Part shown: positions 8,141 through 16,668 of the stretch, one piece after another
Position numbering within the stretch: the stretch's first letter is position 1
Layout of the letters: each line of letters starts with the position of its first letter
DNA from: Candidatus Caenarcanum bioreactoricola
GTDB taxonomy: Bacteria; Cyanobacteriota; Vampirovibrionia; Caenarcaniphilales; Caenarcanaceae
Direction of reading: 5' to 3'
Length of the DNA: 32,260 bases
NCBI GenBank assembly: GCA_001899385.1
Contig: MOYB01000007.1
Span: forward strand, 27,248 to 59,507
Program-made: the position numbers and the translations under genes
Notes under the pieces: model-generated
What the model was told of the DNA's origin: nothing
What the model saw: the letters and a program-made list of their open reading frames with translations, nothing else
The model's database searches: none

Positions 8141-9103
8141 TTGAAATTAGGATTAATAGGTGCTGGTAGATGGGGAGAAAATCTTATAAGAAACTTTGTT
8201 CAACTTGGTGTCTTATCAACAATTTGTGATACTAACGATTCTGCTTTAAATAAAATAAATAAAAGATTTCCTACTGTTAAATTAACAAAATCTTTTTTAG
8301 ATATAATAAATGACCCTTCTATAAATGCAGTTGTTATTTCTGCTCCTACAAAACTCCATGAAGAATTTGCAAAATTATCTTTAAGAGCAGGCAAACATGT
8401 TTATGTTGAAAAACCTTTAGCTAGAAATGAAAAAGGTGCTATTGAGCTTATGCAAATGGCTGATGAATTAAATCTTGTTTTAATGGTAGGACATTTATTG
8501 CTTTATCATCCTGCTGTTAATAAACTTAAAGAACTTATTGGCGAAGGCGCACTTGGTGAAATCCGTTATTTAAATAGTGATAGACGTAATTTCTCTTCAG
8601 TTAGAGGTGATACAAATGTGATTTGGGATTTAGCTCCTCATGACATTTCAATGATAAATTATATTTTAAGCGATGATAACGAAGAAGAATGCGAAATTGA
8701 ATTACTTGATGCAAAGGGGTTTTCAACTTCTAATGATAATGTTTTTGATGTTGCACATTTAGATCTTTGTTTTAAAGGTAATATCTCTGCTCATATACAT
8801 AATACTTGGATAGATCCTCTTAAACAATGCTTATTAACAGTGAACGGTAGTAAAAAAACAGCTGTTTTAAATGATGTAGATACTGAAAGAAAACTTTCTT
8901 TATATAGTATGCTTCCTGATGGACAAATACTTGAAGAACATCCTATTTATATAAAAGATGAACCTTTAAGATTAGAATGTGAGCATTTCTTAGACTGCGT
9001 AAAATCTGGCAAAAGACCTCTTAGTGATGCTTTTAATGGCTATAAAGTTGTACGAATACTTGAAAAAGCTGATTTTATAATGAATCAAAAATCTTTTGCT
9101 TAA
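8141..9103 (+). CDS. Gfo/Idh/MocA-family NAD(P)-dependent oxidoreductase
   Basis: The protein has 320 residues. The N-terminal Rossmann domain opens LGLIGAGRWGENLIRN (G7, G9, G12). The family motif EKPLARN is at residues 90-96 (catalytic-type Lys91). The C-terminal alpha/beta domain carries the conserved D-x-x-x-H (DLAPHDISM, near residue 166). Relatives oxidise or dehydrate sugars and inositols; the subclass looks closest to nucleotide-sugar dehydrogenases of the WlbA kind used in surface polysaccharides, which would suit the ugd and glycosyltransferase genes further on. That assignment is inference. The start is TTG 8141 with a good Shine-Dalgarno. The stop overlaps the convergent rod gene by four bases. 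Confidence 0.88.
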   Translation: MKLGLIGAGRWGENLIRNFVQLGVLSTICDTNDSALNKINKRFPTVKLTKSFLDIINDPSINAVVISAPTKLHEEFAKLSLRAGKHVYVEKPLARNEKGAIELMQMADELNLVLMVGHLLLYHPAVNKLKELIGEGALGEIRYLNSDRRNFSSVRGDTNVIWDLAPHDISMINYILSDDNEEECEIELLDAKGFSTSNDNVFDVAHLDLCFKGNISAHIHNTWIDPLKQCLLTVNGSKKTAVLNDVDTERKLSLYSMLPDGQILEEHPIYIKDEPLRLECEHFLDCVKSGKRPLSDAFNGYKVVRILEKADFIMNQKSFA

Positions 9104-9498
9104 CTACTACTTAAATTTAAAATTTCTTTTTCCATTGTATTATTAACAGAAATACAAGCTAATATGCTTTTTGTCATCATACTAGCACTAACAAGTTTTT
9201 TAAGTTCTTCTGTAGTGTTTACATTTGAACCTTCTTGCATTTCTCCATTAATTTTAACTTTTTTCCCTTCTTTTGTATCTCTTTCTAATTCAAGTCTTAT
9301 TTCAGGCTTTGCACCTTTAGAAGAATACTTTAATATATCTTCAAAACACAAACATTCACAATTAGGTGCGATTTTACCTACTAATGCTTTATATCCTAAA
9401 GTATTTGCATTTGCAATATTTACTGAGACTATTTTGCCAAGATCCTCTGATGCTTTTAATGCACTTTTAAGAAGATTTCTATTTGTATTTTCAAACAT
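9100..9498 (-). CDS. flgC: Flagellar basal-body rod protein, FlgC-like
   Basis: The protein has 132 residues, close to the FlgC length. The rod/hook N-terminal signature appears as VSVNIANANTLGYKA at about residues 24-38 in an amphipathic helix. The C-terminus has the companion helix starting GSNVNTTEELKKLVSAS and ending in NNTMEKEIL, equivalent to the PNVDLVEEM...A.K.M pattern of FlgC. The central part lacks the usual YDPGHP stretch, so the family is clear but the paralogue less so; FlgB is the alternative. A strong AAAGGAG precedes ATG 9498. It follows the FlgB-like gene by 17 nt on the same strand, matching flgB-flgC order. No fliE or other flagellar gene is adjacent. Confidence 0.72.
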   Translation of the reverse strand: MFENTNRNLLKSALKASEDLGKIVSVNIANANTLGYKALVGKIAPNCECLCFEDILKYSSKGAKPEIRLELERDTKEGKKVKINGEMQEGSNVNTTEELKKLVSASMMTKSILACISVNNTMEKEILNLSSS

Positions 9499-9515
9499 AT
9501 TAACTCCTTTAAAAA

Positions 9516-9881
9516 TTATGAGGGCTTAAATCCATCTACTACTGCTGATTTTTCTCTTATTGAAAATCTTAATAGTTTATTCATAGCTGAATTCATATTT
9601 ACTGCATCTGCAAATTCTATTGAAGAAAGTCTAACAGAAGATGAAACCTTTGTCGGAGAGCTACTATCTTCAAGTGCTTTTTTTATATTTGTTGAAGAAA
9701 GATCTTTTTCTGTAGATATTTTATGCATTAATTCTTTAAAATCTAATTTTTTTGTGCAAAGTTCATTTGCATTAGGTGCAGAACTTTTTATTAGATTATC
9801 TGATGCTAGAAATCTATTATGTTCAGCAATTTTAGTTAAGAAAAAAGCAAGTTCTTTATTATTTTCAAAATTTTCAATCAT
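9516..9881 (-). CDS. Divergent FlgB-like rod protein
   Basis: The call relies mainly on position directly upstream of the FlgC-like gene and on weak alignment. Residues around HNRFLASDNLIKSSAPNAN and KKLDFKELM occupy the place of the FlgB signature ANNIANADTPGYKA and DFE, but the signature itself is largely lost. The C-terminus (FADAVNMNSAMNKLLRFSI) fits the second rod helix. With ATG 9881 the protein has 121 residues. A longer form from TTG 9923 would have 135; neither has a Shine-Dalgarno. If correct, this is a FlgB whose hallmark motif has degenerated. Otherwise it is an unknown partner of the rod gene. Confidence 0.5.
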   Translation of the reverse strand: MIENFENNKELAFFLTKIAEHNRFLASDNLIKSSAPNANELCTKKLDFKELMHKISTEKDLSSTNIKKALEDSSSPTKVSSSVRLSSIEFADAVNMNSAMNKLLRFSIREKSAVVDGFKPS

Positions 9882-9971
9882 ATATTTGATATGTACAAAA
9901 TTAATCTTGTTTTTATCAATCAAAAAGTTGAATAAAATAGTAAAATTATTTTTCTTAGAACTTTTTAAAAT

Positions 9972-11231
9972 ATGCTTGACATAAAGACTATAAGAAAAGA
10001 AACTGAATTAGTAAAAAATAAACTTTCATCTAGAAATAATGAATTTATTCAAAAACTTGAAGAACTTCTTTTTATTGATGAAAATATAAGAAAATTAAAA
10101 ATTCAAATCGATGAGCTTAAATCTCAAAGAAATAGTTTAAGTAAATCTGTTAAATCTAAAGAAGAAGCTGAAACTATTAAAGAAAAAGTAAAAGAAATTA
10201 ATAATCAAATAAATTTATTAGAAGAAAAATCAGAACAATATGAAGAAGAAATAAATCAAATAGTTTGGTATTTGCCAAATATGCCTAGCGATGAAGTGCC
10301 CCAAGGCAAAGATGAAAGCGAAAACGTAGAGATAAAAAAATATGGACAAATACCTATTAAAACTCGAGTGGAAGACCATTTTATTATTGCAGAAAGAAAA
10401 AATATTTGGGATCAAAACAATACAACAAGATTTTGCGGAAGTCGTTTTAGTAGTTTTGTAGGACTGGGCGCTAAACTTCAAAGAGCTTTAATAAATTTCA
10501 TGTTAGATGAAGCTTCTCAAAATGGCTATACAGAGATTTCAACTCCAATAATAGTAAAATCAAATGCACTTAAAGGTACTGGACAACTTCCTAAATTTGA
10601 AGAGGATCTCTATAAATTAACAGAAGATGATTTATATCTTATACCTACTGCAGAAGTTACTCTTACTAATTTCTTTGCAAATGATAATCTTTTGAATAAT
10701 GAAGACTTACCAAAAAGATTATGTGCATATACTACTTGTTTTAGAAGAGAAGCTGGAGCAGCAGGACGAGATACTAGAGGGCTTATTAGACAACATCAAT
10801 TTGATAAAGTTGAATTAGTTCATATTTGTAAAGCTGAAGATAGTGAAGAAGAACATGAAAAACTTGTTAGAAATGCAGAAAAAATCTTAGAAAAATTAGA
10901 ATTGCCTTATAGAAGGATACTCTTATGTACCGGTGATATGGGGTTCTCTGCTAAAAAATGTTATGATATTGAAGTTTGGTTCCCTTCACAAAATAATTAC
11001 CGAGAAATAAGTAGTTGTTCAAATTGTGGAGATTTTCAAGCAAGAAGGCTTAATCTTAGATTTAAAAGAGATAATGCATCAAAACCAGAATTTTTACATA
11101 CTTTAAATGGATCTGGATTAGCAATAGGTAGATGTTGGGCAGCAATAATTGAAAACTATCTTAAAGAAGATGGAGATATAGAAATTCCTCAGGTTCTTAG
11201 AAAATATATGAATGGGCTTGAAATTATATGA
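9972..11231 (+). CDS. serS: Seryl-tRNA synthetase
   Basis: This class II synthetase has 419 residues. MLDIKTIRKETELV is the usual start of SerRS. Residues of about 25-100 form the antiparallel coiled-coil tRNA-binding arm, rich in Lys and Glu. The catalytic core has the family GTGQLPKFEEDLY, the TAEV serine-binding segment, motif 2 (CFRREAGAAGRDTRGLIR) and motif 3 (GSGLAIGRCWAAIIENY). All expected elements are present. It charges Ser onto tRNA-Ser (and tRNA-Sec where used). ATG 9972 has no Shine-Dalgarno. The tRNA-Leu gene begins 20 nt after the stop but has its own -10 box. Confidence 0.98.
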   Translation: MLDIKTIRKETELVKNKLSSRNNEFIQKLEELLFIDENIRKLKIQIDELKSQRNSLSKSVKSKEEAETIKEKVKEINNQINLLEEKSEQYEEEINQIVWYLPNMPSDEVPQGKDESENVEIKKYGQIPIKTRVEDHFIIAERKNIWDQNNTTRFCGSRFSSFVGLGAKLQRALINFMLDEASQNGYTEISTPIIVKSNALKGTGQLPKFEEDLYKLTEDDLYLIPTAEVTLTNFFANDNLLNNEDLPKRLCAYTTCFRREAGAAGRDTRGLIRQHQFDKVELVHICKAEDSEEEHEKLVRNAEKILEKLELPYRRILLCTGDMGFSAKKCYDIEVWFPSQNNYREISSCSNCGDFQARRLNLRFKRDNASKPEFLHTLNGSGLAIGRCWAAIIENYLKEDGDIEIPQVLRKYMNGLEII

Positions 11232-11237
11232 TATAAT
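11232..11237 (+). promoter_or_regulatory. -10 box of tRNA-Leu
   Basis: TATAAT overlaps the serS stop region, with 14 nt to the first base of the mature tRNA. No clear -35 is visible, so the promoter call rests on the -10 and its position. Confidence 0.45.
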
Positions 11238-11251
11238 TCTAATGATTTTTT

Positions 11252-11333
11252 GGGCGAATGGCGGAATTGGTAGACGCGCATGACTTAGGATCATGTATCT
11301 TTTGATGTGAGAGTTCGAGTCTCTCTTTGCCCA
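11252..11333 (+). tRNA. tRNA-Leu (anticodon UAG)
   Basis: This class II tRNA has 82 nt. The acceptor stem GGGCGAA pairs with TTTGCCC (one G-U), with discriminator A11333 as expected for leucine. The anticodon stem CATGA/TCATG encloses loop CTTAGGA with anticodon TAG at 11286-11288, reading CUN codons. A long variable arm (ATC/GAT stem, TTTT loop) and a T arm GAGAG-TTCGAGT-CTCTC complete it. The 3' CCA is not encoded, so it must be added enzymatically. A T-run follows directly. Confidence 0.95.
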
Positions 11334-11395
11334 ATTTTTTATTATAATAATTTACATTAAAAAGTGATCATTAGTCAACAAATAAATTTCTCAGG

Positions 11396-11525
11396 GAAAC
11401 CCCCTTCGCCCCCTTAACAGGGGGAATCTAAAGGATACAAGTCTTTAAAATGGGGCTGTCGCCCCAAACCCCACAAAATTATGAACTCAATCTCCCCCTG
11501 TTAAGGGGTTTCGGGGGTTTTTTAA
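11396..11525 (+). mobile_element. Non-autonomous palindromic element, copy 1 (MITE-like)
   Basis: This GC-rich island in AT-rich DNA has inverted terminal repeats of about 30 nt. The left end is GAAACCCCC followed by a hairpin CCCCC-TTAACA-GGGGG (11409-11424). The right end is CCCCC-TGTTAA-GGGG (11494-11508) followed by GGGGGTTTTTT. The interior has TCTAAAGGATA and a third hairpin TGGGGC-TGTC-GCCCCA (11451-11466). The same sequence recurs reversed at 18903-19031, and its ends match those of the DUF559 element at 17391-17880. No coding capacity. It fills the 214-nt gap between tRNA-Leu and the next gene. Confidence 0.85.
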
Positions 11526-11547
11526 AAAGAAAATTGGTATTACATTA

Positions 11548-12453
11548 ATGTTCAAAAAAGTTTTATTTATTTTATTTTTTGTTTTTTCTTTTTCTAATTG
11601 CTTTGCTAAAAATCAATCGGAATTACAAAATATTTTATTAGAAGCAATTAATCAAAGTAAAGAAAAATTTCCTAATTTTATTGCTAAAGATATTTCAATT
11701 ACACTTATTGATATTACAAATAAAAATATACCTATCAAAGCTGAATATCAAGGAGAACAGGAATTTTATCCAGCAAGTATTTTAAAGTTATTTTTATTAG
11801 TAATGCTTGAAGATAAAATTCTACAAAATAAAATTAATGAAAATGAACAAATAAAATATGCTCTTAATAAAATGATTTCAATTTCTTCAAATGATGCAAC
11901 TTCGTATATAATAGATTTACTTACTAATACAACAAGCGGTCCTGAACTTTCAAATAAAAAACTTAAAGAATTTTTATACAAAAGAAATTCAATTAATAGA
12001 TATTTTAAAAATAAAGGTTATAATATCCAAATTTGGAATAAACCTGCTTATGAAGGCAAATATGGACGGGAAAATCAAATACCTTATTCTAGTAAAATAA
12101 CTACTAATGATACTGCAAAGCTTTTATATGAGATTTTTACAGATAAAATATTAGATCAAAAAACAAATTCAAATATCAAAAATTTATTAAAAAGAGATAT
12201 TAATTCAGCAAAAGAAAGTATTAATGAAGAAAATACAAATTATCAAGCATTAATGTTTTCTGCTAAATATCTACCAAAAGATTCTGAATATTATTCAAAA
12301 GCAGGCTGGACAACTAAAGTTAGACATGATGCTTCCTATATTATCTTACCTAACAATAAAAAATATATATTTGTAATTTTTACAGCTAATCAAAGTGAAA
12401 ACTTAGAATTAATACCTTTTATTTCAAAGATTATTGCAGATAATCTTTATTAG
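11548..12453 (+). CDS. Exported class A beta-lactamase-like serine hydrolase
   Basis: The protein has 301 residues. Residues 1-20 are a signal peptide (hydrophobic VLFILFFVFSFSN, CFA before the mature start). The penicillin-recognising motifs are present in order: S77-I-L-K80 (SxxK), S113-S-N115 (the SDN position), and near residue 250 KAG in place of KTG. The Glu166-type deacylating residue of true class A beta-lactamases is not evident in the omega-loop region. It may therefore be a PBP-like or esterase-like member of the Beta-lactamase2 family rather than a resistance enzyme. It starts 22 nt after palindromic element copy 1. The stop overlaps convergent hpt by four bases. Confidence 0.85.
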   Translation: MFKKVLFILFFVFSFSNCFAKNQSELQNILLEAINQSKEKFPNFIAKDISITLIDITNKNIPIKAEYQGEQEFYPASILKLFLLVMLEDKILQNKINENEQIKYALNKMISISSNDATSYIIDLLTNTTSGPELSNKKLKEFLYKRNSINRYFKNKGYNIQIWNKPAYEGKYGRENQIPYSSKITTNDTAKLLYEIFTDKILDQKTNSNIKNLLKRDINSAKESINEENTNYQALMFSAKYLPKDSEYYSKAGWTTKVRHDASYIILPNNKKYIFVIFTANQSENLELIPFISKIIADNLY

Positions 12454-13004
12454 CTTAAACGACCTTCAAGTTCCCCTAAATAATCAAGTTCTCTATATTT
12501 TTCTGCGAAATCTAAGCCATAACCTATTACAAATTTATCTTCTATTTCAAAACCATAAAAATCAGGTTCTATTTGTACTTCTCTTCTTGATGGTTTATTA
12601 AGTAAACTAACTAAAACAAGTTTTGAAGGCTTAAATTGTTCTTCTATGTATTTTTTAAGAAAAGCAGAAGTTTGTCCAGTATCTACAATATCTTCTACAA
12701 GTAAAATATTTTTACCATAAATATTAGATGGCAAGCTAAGATCCGGAGCTTTTATTACATTTGAAGACTGTGTATTATCTCCATAACTAGCTATTCTTAC
12801 AAATTCTATTTGTGCAGCAACATCTAATTCTCTAACTAGATCAGCTGTAAAAATATATGCACCTTTTAAAACGCCTATAACAATTAATGAATCATCTTCT
12901 TGTAAATTCTTCTTGAAATATTCACTTATTTCATGCCCGAGTTCTTTGGTTCTTTTCTGAATTTCTTCTTTGGAAAATAATACTTTAGGTTTTACTTTTT
13001 TCAT
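12450..13004 (-). CDS. hpt: Hypoxanthine phosphoribosyltransferase
   Basis: The protein has 184 residues, typical for bacterial HPRT. The PRPP-binding motif reads ILLVEDIVDTGQT (around residues 90-102). The active-site loop region FVRIASYGD and the purine-binding end DFYGFEIEDKFVIGYGLD are both present. It salvages hypoxanthine and guanine to IMP and GMP. ATG 13004 is preceded by TTGATA-18 nt-TATAAT with only 8 nt to the start codon and no Shine-Dalgarno, suggesting a leaderless message. In many bacteria hpt sits beside tilS-ftsH; that neighbourhood is absent here. Confidence 0.96.
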   Translation of the reverse strand: MKKVKPKVLFSKEEIQKRTKELGHEISEYFKKNLQEDDSLIVIGVLKGAYIFTADLVRELDVAAQIEFVRIASYGDNTQSSNVIKAPDLSLPSNIYGKNILLVEDIVDTGQTSAFLKKYIEEQFKPSKLVLVSLLNKPSRREVQIEPDFYGFEIEDKFVIGYGLDFAEKYRELDYLGELEGRLS

Positions 13005-13012
13005 AATTAGAT

Positions 13013-13042
13013 ATTATAGCTTTATATTACTTTTGCTATCAA
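13013..13042 (-). promoter_or_regulatory. hpt promoter giving a leaderless mRNA
   Basis: On the minus strand, -35 TTGATA (13042-13037), an 18-nt spacer and -10 TATAAT (13018-13013). The hpt ATG starts 8 nt past the -10, so the expected +1 falls at or one or two bases before the A of ATG. Confidence 0.65.
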
Positions 13043-13310
13043 GATATATATCAATTTTTTGTATTTCTCTTTGAAAATAAAAAAGAAATACTAGAAAGAA
13101 GATTCTCCTTTCTTAAAGTATATTTTGCCCTGTAAATAATTTTTTTATTGTGTTTCAAAAAATTAGGTAATAAAAAAGAAATTATCATTGTTTTATTTAA
13201 TTTTTCTAGAAAAATAATGATAAACGATCTTCTTTCTATTTTCTAGAAAATATATTAAAAAATTCTAAGAAAGTATCTTCTTTTTTGATATATTGAGTCA
13301 AACAAGAATG
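13043..13310. promoter_or_regulatory. Intergenic region rich in inverted repeats between hpt and the PBP gene
   Basis: No gene is visible. It holds a 9-bp hairpin with one G-T pair (13093-13113, AGAAAGAAG arm) and an 8-bp inverted repeat TTATCATT/AATGATAA (13182-13189 and 13216-13223) enclosing the 14-bp palindrome TTTTTCTAGAAAAA (13201-13214). A second copy of that palindrome, TATTTTCTAGAAAATA, lies at 13237-13252. The core TTTTCTAGAAAA is shared with 207-229. The region lies downstream of the PBP gene and upstream of hpt, so the structures may be terminators, operators or both. Confidence 0.4.
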
Positions 13311-15008
13311 TTAATTTTGTGTAAGAAATTCTCCTATTTCATTAAATACAGGACCTGCTACTGTATCACCAAATCTTCCTATTTTGGGATTATCAAAAAC
13401 AACTAACATAAGATATTTAGGTTTTTGAGCAGGGAAAAATCCTATAAAAGAAGTTATTACTTGATCTGGATAATAAGTTCCTGTTTCTTTACAAAATTTC
13501 TGAGAAGTACCTGTTTTACCTGCAACACTTATATTTTTTATATTTCCTGATAAATGTGATTGATCTTCAAGATTTTCTTTTACACTTTCAGTCATAATGG
13601 TAGTCATAATTTTAGCAGTTTTTTTTGAAATAACTCTTTTACTTTTTATTTGAGTTTTCTTAATTATTTTTCTTTTATCAGCATTTTTAATTGCTTTAAT
13701 TAAATGAGGTTTAACTAATATACCGTTATTTGCAATTGCATTAACTGCAGTAACAAGTTGTATTGGAGTAACAGCAACTACCCCTTGCCCAAAACCTGTT
13801 GTTGCAAGATCTATTTGAGACCATTGATTATAATCTTTTAAATAACCTGCTGATTCTCCTTGTAATTCTATGCCAGTTTTTTCACCAATATCAAATTTCT
13901 TTAATTCTTTATAAAAATTCTCTGCACCTAAAGATAAAGCAATTTCTGCAGAGGCTGTATTAGAAGAATGTCGCAATATATTTATTAAATCTAATTCTTT
14001 TTCATAACCAGCTTTATAATTATAATTTTTTATAGTAGTTTTATTTACTTTTATTTTACCTTTATCTAAATATTTAAAATCTTCTTTAATTTTTTTCTTT
14101 TCTAATGCAGCAGCTAAAGTTAAAATTTTAAAAGTTGAACCTGGTTCATACATTTGAGTAATAGACCAATTATTCATATTTTCCAGTGGATATTTTGAAT
14201 ATTCATTTGGATTAAAATCAGGATAATTTGCCCAACTTAAGATTTCTCCAGTTTTAACATCCATTATAATAACTGTTGCTTTATCTGGTTGTGCTATTTC
14301 AACATTTTTTTTAAGTATATTTTCAGTTTTATATTGAATCCCAGAATCGATTGTTAATTCTATAACTTGTCCAAGTGAGCTATTTATAACTGGTACATAT
14401 GGCGAAAGATGATAAACAGGGAGCCCATCACTTCGAAGAATTACTTGTTTGCGATGATCTTTAGCAATTTGTAGATATCTATCAAAAGCATTTTCTATTC
14501 CACTATCCCCAGAAAAAGACCAGTTTACAAAACCCAAAATATGAGAAGCTAATTTATTTTGAGGATATATACGATAATTCCGTGAATGAACTTCTATTCC
14601 TCTAATTTTTAATAAATTTATTTGTTTAGCACTTTTTTTATCAAGACCACTTACTAATCTTGAAATATATTTTCTTTTTGCTATTTTTTGTAAATCAAAT
14701 GCATTTATATTAAGAATTTCAGCAAGTTTTTCTTCTTTTTCTATAGAAGGATTGTAATTTTTAGGATGAATATAAACATCAAATTTTATACTATCAACAG
14801 CTAAAGTCATACCTTTACGATCTATTATTTCCCCTCTAAAAACAGGAGTAGAAGTAGAAAATCTTTTTTGATTATCAGCTAATTTTTTTAAATCTTTAGA
14901 TAAAACAACTTGTAAATAAATAATTCTAAAAAAAATAATAAATAAAAATAACAAAAATAATAATTGAATAAGACGAACACGCCAAAGATTTATATTTTTA
15001 TTTGTCAT
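13311..15008 (-). CDS. Class B penicillin-binding protein, FtsI/PBP2-type transpeptidase
   Basis: The protein has 565 residues. A short cytoplasmic N-terminus and one membrane helix (residues of about 12-33, LIQLLFLLFLFIIFFRIIYL) anchor it. A dimerisation domain starting FRGEIIDRKGMTLA is followed by the transpeptidase domain with S291-T-F-K294 (SxxK nucleophile), S348-S-N350 and K498-T-G500. It crosslinks septal peptidoglycan if FtsI, which the RGxIxDRxG start and size favour; the neighbourhood (no mraW, ftsL or murE) does not confirm which class B PBP it is. There is no PASTA domain. A -10 box sits in the gap between it and atpA, so it is likely transcribed separately. Confidence 0.93.
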   Translation of the reverse strand: MTNKNINLWRVRLIQLLFLLFLFIIFFRIIYLQVVLSKDLKKLADNQKRFSTSTPVFRGEIIDRKGMTLAVDSIKFDVYIHPKNYNPSIEKEEKLAEILNINAFDLQKIAKRKYISRLVSGLDKKSAKQINLLKIRGIEVHSRNYRIYPQNKLASHILGFVNWSFSGDSGIENAFDRYLQIAKDHRKQVILRSDGLPVYHLSPYVPVINSSLGQVIELTIDSGIQYKTENILKKNVEIAQPDKATVIIMDVKTGEILSWANYPDFNPNEYSKYPLENMNNWSITQMYEPGSTFKILTLAAALEKKKIKEDFKYLDKGKIKVNKTTIKNYNYKAGYEKELDLINILRHSSNTASAEIALSLGAENFYKELKKFDIGEKTGIELQGESAGYLKDYNQWSQIDLATTGFGQGVVAVTPIQLVTAVNAIANNGILVKPHLIKAIKNADKRKIIKKTQIKSKRVISKKTAKIMTTIMTESVKENLEDQSHLSGNIKNISVAGKTGTSQKFCKETGTYYPDQVITSFIGFFPAQKPKYLMLVVFDNPKIGRFGDTVAGPVFNEIGEFLTQN

Positions 15009-15038
15009 TTACGACTTAAACTCTTTCTTTTAGAAAGA

Positions 15039-15044
15039 ATTATA
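15039..15044 (-). promoter_or_regulatory. -10 box for the PBP gene
   Basis: TATAAT on the minus strand, 30 nt before the PBP ATG, within the 53-nt gap downstream of atpA. It is followed by a small CTTTC-TAAAA-GAAAG hairpin (15020-15034) that would form in the 5' leader. No clear -35. Confidence 0.4.
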
Positions 15045-15061
15045 CCTTAGAGCTATTATTT

Positions 15062-16582
15062 TTATAATGTTGAAATAGTTTTTTGCAATGCAGATTTAAG
15101 AATTTCTTTTTCTTCATCTGTTATTGCTTGTCCTTGATTTAATTTTTCATAAAGTTCTGGAATAATATTTTTTGCTTGATTTGACCATAAAGTTTTAAAT
15201 TTTTCTGTATCTTTTGTTTCTTCAAACATATCTAACATACCTTCTAATCCAGCAAATAATATAGAAACTTGTAATGCTAACTCTATAGGAGAATTTTCTT
15301 TTTGTATCAATAAATGATTTATAATTTTGCCTCTTAAAAGTTGCTTTTGAGTAGATTTATCAAGATCTCCTGCAAATTGTGCAAATTTCTTTAATTCATT
15401 ATATTGAGCAAGTGAAAGTCTTAAAATCCCAGCAACTTGTTTTATTGCTTTTGTTTGAGCAGCACCACCTACTCGTGAAACTGAAATACCTACATTTATA
15501 GCAGGTCTCATTCCTGAAAAGAAAAGATCTGAATCTAAAAATATTTGCCCATCAGTAATACTTATTATATTTGTAGGAATATATGCTGAAACATCTCCTG
15601 CTTGAGTTTCAACTATAGGTAAGGCAGTAATCGAACCCCCACCCAATTCATCAGAAAGTTTAACGGCTCTTTCTAAAAGTCTTGAATGTAAATAAAACAC
15701 GTCCCCCGGATAAGCTTCGCGACCAGGAGGTCTTCTAAGTAGCAAACTCATTGAACGATAAGCAACTGCATGTTTTGAAAGATCATCATATATTATTAAA
15801 ACGTCTTTACCTTTATACATAAAATCTTCAGCAATGCTAACTCCACTAAAAGGAGCTATATATTGCAATGCCGGTGCATCTGTTGAAGAAGCAAAAACTA
15901 TAATTGTATAATCCATTGCTCCTTGTTCTTCTAAAAGTTTATAAACTTGGTTTACAGATGCTTGTCTTTGTCCTATAGCAACATAAATACAAATAGGTCG
16001 GTCTTTTTGATTTTTTTGATTTAAAATTGTATCTATTGCAATAGCTGTTTTACCTGTTTGTCGATCTCCTATTATTAATTCTCTTTGTCCTCGACCTATA
16101 GGTATCATAGAATCAATAGATAATATGCCAGTTTGAAGAGGTTCATTAACAGATTTTCTTTCTATTATTCCACAAGCTTTTTGTTCTATAGGACGTAAAT
16201 TATCACTTTGTATATTTCCTCTACCGTCTAAAGGATTACCTAAAGGATCTATAACTCTACCAATAAGAGCATTACCAGTAGGTACAGAAGCTATTTTACC
16301 AGTTGCATAAACTTTACTTCCGTATTTTATATTTATCCCTTGTCCAAAAAGTACTATTCCAACAAAGTCATTTTCGAGATTAAGAACCATTCCCATTGTA
16401 TTTTCAGGATCGTCGAACTGAACAAGTTCTTGTTGCATTGCCTGAGAAAGTCCATAAACATTAGCGATACAATCTCCACAAGAAATAACAGTCCCATAAT
16501 CTTTTTTTTCAAGACTCTCTTTATAATTTGTAATTTGTTCTTTTAATATATTTGTTATATCTTCTGGATATATAGAGACCAT
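15062..16582 (-). CDS. atpA: F-type ATP synthase subunit alpha
   Basis: The protein has 506 residues, full length. The Walker A motif GDRQTGKT is at residues 172-179. The canonical alpha-subunit stretches [40 protein letters not shown] and [10 protein letters not shown] (with the catalytic Arg finger region) are all intact. In F1 it forms the noncatalytic nucleotide sites of the alpha3beta3 ring. The start ATG 16582 has an AGAGG Shine-Dalgarno. Oddly it stands alone: no atpH upstream and no atpG downstream, whereas alpha is normally inside an atp operon. The sequence is fully canonical, so this looks like a relocated true subunit, not a paralogue. Confidence 0.97.
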   Translation of the reverse strand: MVSIYPEDITNILKEQITNYKESLEKKDYGTVISCGDCIANVYGLSQAMQQELVQFDDPENTMGMVLNLENDFVGIVLFGQGINIKYGSKVYATGKIASVPTGNALIGRVIDPLGNPLDGRGNIQSDNLRPIEQKACGIIERKSVNEPLQTGILSIDSMIPIGRGQRELIIGDRQTGKTAIAIDTILNQKNQKDRPICIYVAIGQRQASVNQVYKLLEEQGAMDYTIIVFASSTDAPALQYIAPFSGVSIAEDFMYKGKDVLIIYDDLSKHAVAYRSMSLLLRRPPGREAYPGDVFYLHSRLLERAVKLSDELGGGSITALPIVETQAGDVSAYIPTNIISITDGQIFLDSDLFFSGMRPAINVGISVSRVGGAAQTKAIKQVAGILRLSLAQYNELKKFAQFAGDLDKSTQKQLLRGKIINHLLIQKENSPIELALQVSILFAGLEGMLDMFEETKDTEKFKTLWSNQAKNIIPELYEKLNQGQAITDEEKEILKSALQKTISTL

Positions 16583-16668
16583 AATATACCTCTAATAAAT
16601 TTGTATTATTTTAGCTTTTAAACTATACTATCTAAGAAATTTAATTATTGCCTTATTTTTTTAATTAA

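Noticed and set aside
9164..9529. 121-codon plus-strand frame opposite the FlgC-like gene
   Set aside because: The minus-strand gene has a strong Shine-Dalgarno and a rod motif; the plus frame has neither.
11396..11525. CRISPR-like or simple terminator hairpin cluster after tRNA-Leu
   Set aside because: No regular repeat-spacer pattern, and the full 130 bp recurs reversed at 18903-19031, so a dispersed element explains it better.
13043..13310. Replication origin
   Set aside because: AT-rich with palindromes, but no DnaA boxes (TTATCCACA-like) and no dnaA, dnaN or similar genes nearby.
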